From contig WTCI01000206.1 of NCBI GenBank assembly GCA_013138655.1, positions 1-8,649 on the forward strand: DNA of 8,649 nt, in the 5' to 3' direction. The DNA is from Desulfuromonadaceae bacterium. Lineage in GTDB: Bacteria; Desulfobacterota; Desulfuromonadia; Desulfuromonadales; Geopsychrobacteraceae. Under the pieces are notes generated by a model. That model was not told the DNA's origin, did no database searches, and saw nothing but the letters and a program-made list of their open reading frames with translations. Positions 6,632 to 8,649 of this stretch are shown here, piece by piece; within the stretch, counting starts at the first letter, position 1, and the number at the start of each line of letters is the position of its first letter. Made by a program: the position numbers and the translations under genes.

Positions 6632-6638
6632 AACGATT

Positions 6639-8426
6639 TTGAACGATCAATTAGGAAGCTGGAAAAGAACCCATCGCTGTGGTGAGGTCACTGCTGAGTA
6701 CATCGGCCAGGACGTTTGTCTTATGGGGTGGGTGCAACGGCGGCGCGATCACGGTGGTTTGATTTTTATTGACCTGCGTGACCGGGAAGGGATCGTCCAA
6801 TTGGCGCTCGACCCTGATCGCGATCTTGCCTCACATAGTAAGGCGGAGCAGGTTCGTAATGAGTATGTCGTGGCGGCTCGTGGCAAAGTTTCTCCACGTC
6901 CGGAAGGAACGGTCAATCCGAAGATGAAGACCGGTGAAGTTGAGATTGAAATCAGTGAGTTGCTGATTCTCAACCGCTCCGAAACGCCTCCTTTCATGAT
7001 CGACGAATATGCCGAGGTGGCCGAAAATATCCGTCTCAAGCATCGTTACCTGGATTTGCGGCGCCCGGCTTTGCAGCGCAACCTGCTGATGCGTCATCGG
7101 GTGGCCAAAACGGTTCGTACTTACTTGGATAGTCAGGGGTTCATCGAGATTGAAACCCCGGTGCTGACCAAAAGTACCCCGGAAGGGGCGCGGGATTACC
7201 TGGTTCCAAGCCGTGTCAATACCGGAAATTTTTATGCTTTGCCGCAGTCCCCGCAACTCTTCAAGCAACTCCTGATGGTGTCCGGTTTCGACCGCTACTT
7301 TCAGATCGTCAAGTGTTTTCGGGATGAGGATTTGCGCGCTGATCGACAGCCGGAATTTACCCAGATCGACTGCGAGCTCAGTTTTGTCACCCGTGACGAT
7401 ATCATGAACGTCATGGAAGGGATGATCTCGACGATACTCAAGGAAGCCATTGGTGTTGAGGTTGCTCTACCGATGGCTCGGCTGACCTATGCTGAGGCGC
7501 TGGAGCGTTTTGGTGTTGACAATCAGGATCTGCGTTTCGATCTGGAACTGATCAATATCACCGAGCTGGTTGCCAATTCTCAGTTTAAGGTTTTTGCTGA
7601 CGTTGCCGCCGGCAATGGGTTGGTAAAAGCTCTGAATGCGAAAGGATGTGCCACCTTCTCCCGCAAAGAACTGGATGGTTTGACCGATTTCGTCAAGATC
7701 TATGGAGCTAAAGGTCTGGCTTGGGTAAAGGTGACCGAAAAAGGTTGGCAATCACCGATTGCTAAATTTTTTACCGCAGATGAACTGGCTGCCTTGAACG
7801 AGAAACTGGATGCCCAGGTTGGCGACCTGTTGTTGTTTGTCGCTGACAAGCCATCTGTTGCCAACGAGGCATTGGGGCGGCTGCGTGGTCATCTCGGGCA
7901 AAAGTTGGGCCTTGCAGACAAGGGAAGCTATAAATTTTCCTGGATCACCGACTTCCCTCTCTTTGAGTATGATGGAGAAGAGAGGCGACATGTTGCCGTT
8001 CACCATCCTTTTACCTCGCCTCTGGTCGAGGATATTCCGTTACTCGACACCGATCCGGGCAAGGTCCGTGCGCAGGCCTATGACTTGGTGCTGAATGGTT
8101 CGGAAATCGGTGGTGGCAGTATTCGTATTCATGATCCGGCCGTACAGTCAAGAATGTTTGAACTGCTGGGGATTGACCATGAAGAAGCCCAGGAAAAATT
8201 TGGCTTCCTGCTCGACGCACTCAGTTACGGAGCACCGCCACATGGTGGAATTGCTTTCGGGCTGGATCGTATCATGATGATTCTGACCGGCGCTGATTCG
8301 ATCCGTGACGTGATTGCTTTCCCGAAAACACAAAAGGCAACCTGCCTGCTTTCTGAGGCACCGAACGAAGTCAACGAGAAGCAGTTGCAGGAGCTGGGAA
8401 TCCGTTTGCGGGCTCGGCAGAAGTAG
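6639..8426 (+). CDS. aspS: Aspartate--tRNA ligase (AspRS), likely non-discriminating type (Asp/Asn tRNA)
   Basis: Cytoplasmic class IIb synthetase that charges tRNA-Asp with aspartate. The product has 595 residues from TTG 6639, the usual bacterial size. Residues about 10-115 form the OB-fold anticodon-binding domain ([11 protein letters not shown] at 30-40). The catalytic core follows, with [13 protein letters not shown] from 180, QSPQ at 203-206, and motif 2 [19 protein letters not shown] from 226 (Arg228). The bacterial GAD insertion spans roughly 300-430. Motif 3 GGIAFGLDR lies at 536-544 (Arg544). His38 and Gly90 occupy positions that are Leu and Lys in the discriminating E. coli enzyme. 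In Pseudomonas aeruginosa the His and Gly residues there are linked to relaxed tRNA recognition. This suggests the enzyme also makes Asp-tRNA-Asn for amidation by GatCAB. It lies 62 nt after hisS and 36 nt before a lipoprotein gene. The synthetase call is certain; relaxed specificity is inferred from two residues. Confidence 0.97.
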   Translation: MNDQLGSWKRTHRCGEVTAEYIGQDVCLMGWVQRRRDHGGLIFIDLRDREGIVQLALDPDRDLASHSKAEQVRNEYVVAARGKVSPRPEGTVNPKMKTGEVEIEISELLILNRSETPPFMIDEYAEVAENIRLKHRYLDLRRPALQRNLLMRHRVAKTVRTYLDSQGFIEIETPVLTKSTPEGARDYLVPSRVNTGNFYALPQSPQLFKQLLMVSGFDRYFQIVKCFRDEDLRADRQPEFTQIDCELSFVTRDDIMNVMEGMISTILKEAIGVEVALPMARLTYAEALERFGVDNQDLRFDLELINITELVANSQFKVFADVAAGNGLVKALNAKGCATFSRKELDGLTDFVKIYGAKGLAWVKVTEKGWQSPIAKFFTADELAALNEKLDAQVGDLLLFVADKPSVANEALGRLRGHLGQKLGLADKGSYKFSWITDFPLFEYDGEERRHVAVHHPFTSPLVEDIPLLDTDPGKVRAQAYDLVLNGSEIGGGSIRIHDPAVQSRMFELLGIDHEEAQEKFGFLLDALSYGAPPHGGIAFGLDRIMMILTGADSIRDVIAFPKTQKATCLLSEAPNEVNEKQLQELGIRLRARQK

Positions 8427-8462
8427 TTTCGTAAATTGTACATCAGGGACGAAAGAGGGTAG

Positions 8463-8649
8463 ATGTTTCATCGTCTGTTGTTGATTTTGGTTGGTTTGGT
8501 TTTGCTGGCGGGGTGCGCCAAACCCCCAAAGGCAGAATTGCAGGATACGCGTAGTGTTGTAGCGCAGGCCTATACTTCCGGAGCAGCGCTTTTAGCTGCG
8601 GGAGAGTATCAACTGGCAAGGGCTGCTTTAGAGCGTGCGGAAGAGCAGG
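8463..8649 (+). CDS. N-terminus of a lipoprotein, possibly DUF4398 family (cut by window end)
   Basis: The frame opens at ATG 8463 and continues past the window end, giving 62 complete codons. Residues 1-17 are a lipoprotein signal peptide: basic FHR, then a leucine/valine-rich core, then the lipobox LAGC with the lipidated Cys18. Ala19 follows rather than Asp, which in proteobacteria favours outer-membrane sorting. The mature part (ELQDTRSVVAQAYTSGA and on) is alanine-rich and helical with an ELxxAR...A...GAxxLAAGEYQLA pattern. This resembles DUF4398 or TPR-like envelope lipoproteins. A GAGG-type ribosome site at 8455-8458 is about 4 nt from the ATG, rather close. The gene is 36 nt after aspS with no terminator visible between them. 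The lipoprotein call is strong; the family is tentative. Confidence 0.8.
   Translation, partial: MFHRLLLILVGLVLLAGCAKPPKAELQDTRSVVAQAYTSGAALLAAGEYQLARAALERAEEQ

Noticed and set aside
6612..6638. Extension of aspS to an upstream TTG at 6612.
   Set aside because: No Shine-Dalgarno upstream, it lies in the hairpin loop, and it would translate the ribosome site of the better-supported 6639 start.

Overview
This window is a compact, single-strand run of housekeeping and accessory genes from a Gram-negative bacterium. All seven coding regions read on the plus strand. The gene set is class I fructose-1,6-bisphosphatase, ComEC, a receiver-GGDEF regulator, HisRS and AspRS. Together with the protein flavour (four CxxC-type cysteine clusters in HisRS, RRRDHGG in AspRS, a serine-variant GGDEF domain), it points to the Desulfuromonadales (Geobacter, Desulfuromonas or Pelobacter-like). 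That assignment rests on recognition of the proteins, not on a search.

Layout: 1-132 is the 3' end of an unrecognised, possibly hotdog-fold, protein. 154-1149 is a divergent class I fbp. 1250-3628 is full-length comEC (DNA uptake channel with a metallo-beta-lactamase domain). 3678-5051 is a response regulator with receiver, GAF-like and GGDEF regions. 5052-5319 is the only long non-coding stretch, with a possible promoter and a leader hairpin. 5320-6576 is hisS. 6577-6638 is a short spacer with a perfect hairpin. 6639-8426 is aspS. 8463 to the end is the start of a lipoprotein gene, probably of the DUF4398 type. No mobile elements, CRISPR arrays or RNA genes were seen.

The most interesting item is the GGDEF protein. 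Its catalytic GGDEF motif, metal-binding Asp and inhibitory RxxD site are intact. However, the Asp that reads the guanine base in ordinary diguanylate cyclases (PleD Asp344) is Ser345 here. This is the signature of hybrid promiscuous (Hypr) GGDEF enzymes such as Geobacter GacA (GSU1658), which make 3',3'-cyclic AMP-GMP, a signal tied to extracellular metal respiration. The receiver plus GAF-like plus GGDEF layout also fits. The gene is therefore best read as a phosphorylation-controlled cGAMP synthase candidate rather than a plain c-di-GMP synthase.

Secondary points: the fructose bisphosphatase keeps its catalytic metal ligands but has lost several AMP-site and 6-phosphate-site residues. The AspRS carries residues associated with the non-discriminating type that also charges tRNA-Asn. 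Both synthetases start with TTG and have a hairpin just upstream. The likely transcription units are fbp-comEC-GGDEF (gaps of 100 and 49 nt) and hisS-aspS-lipoprotein (gaps of 62 and 36 nt), but no convincing terminator separates them.
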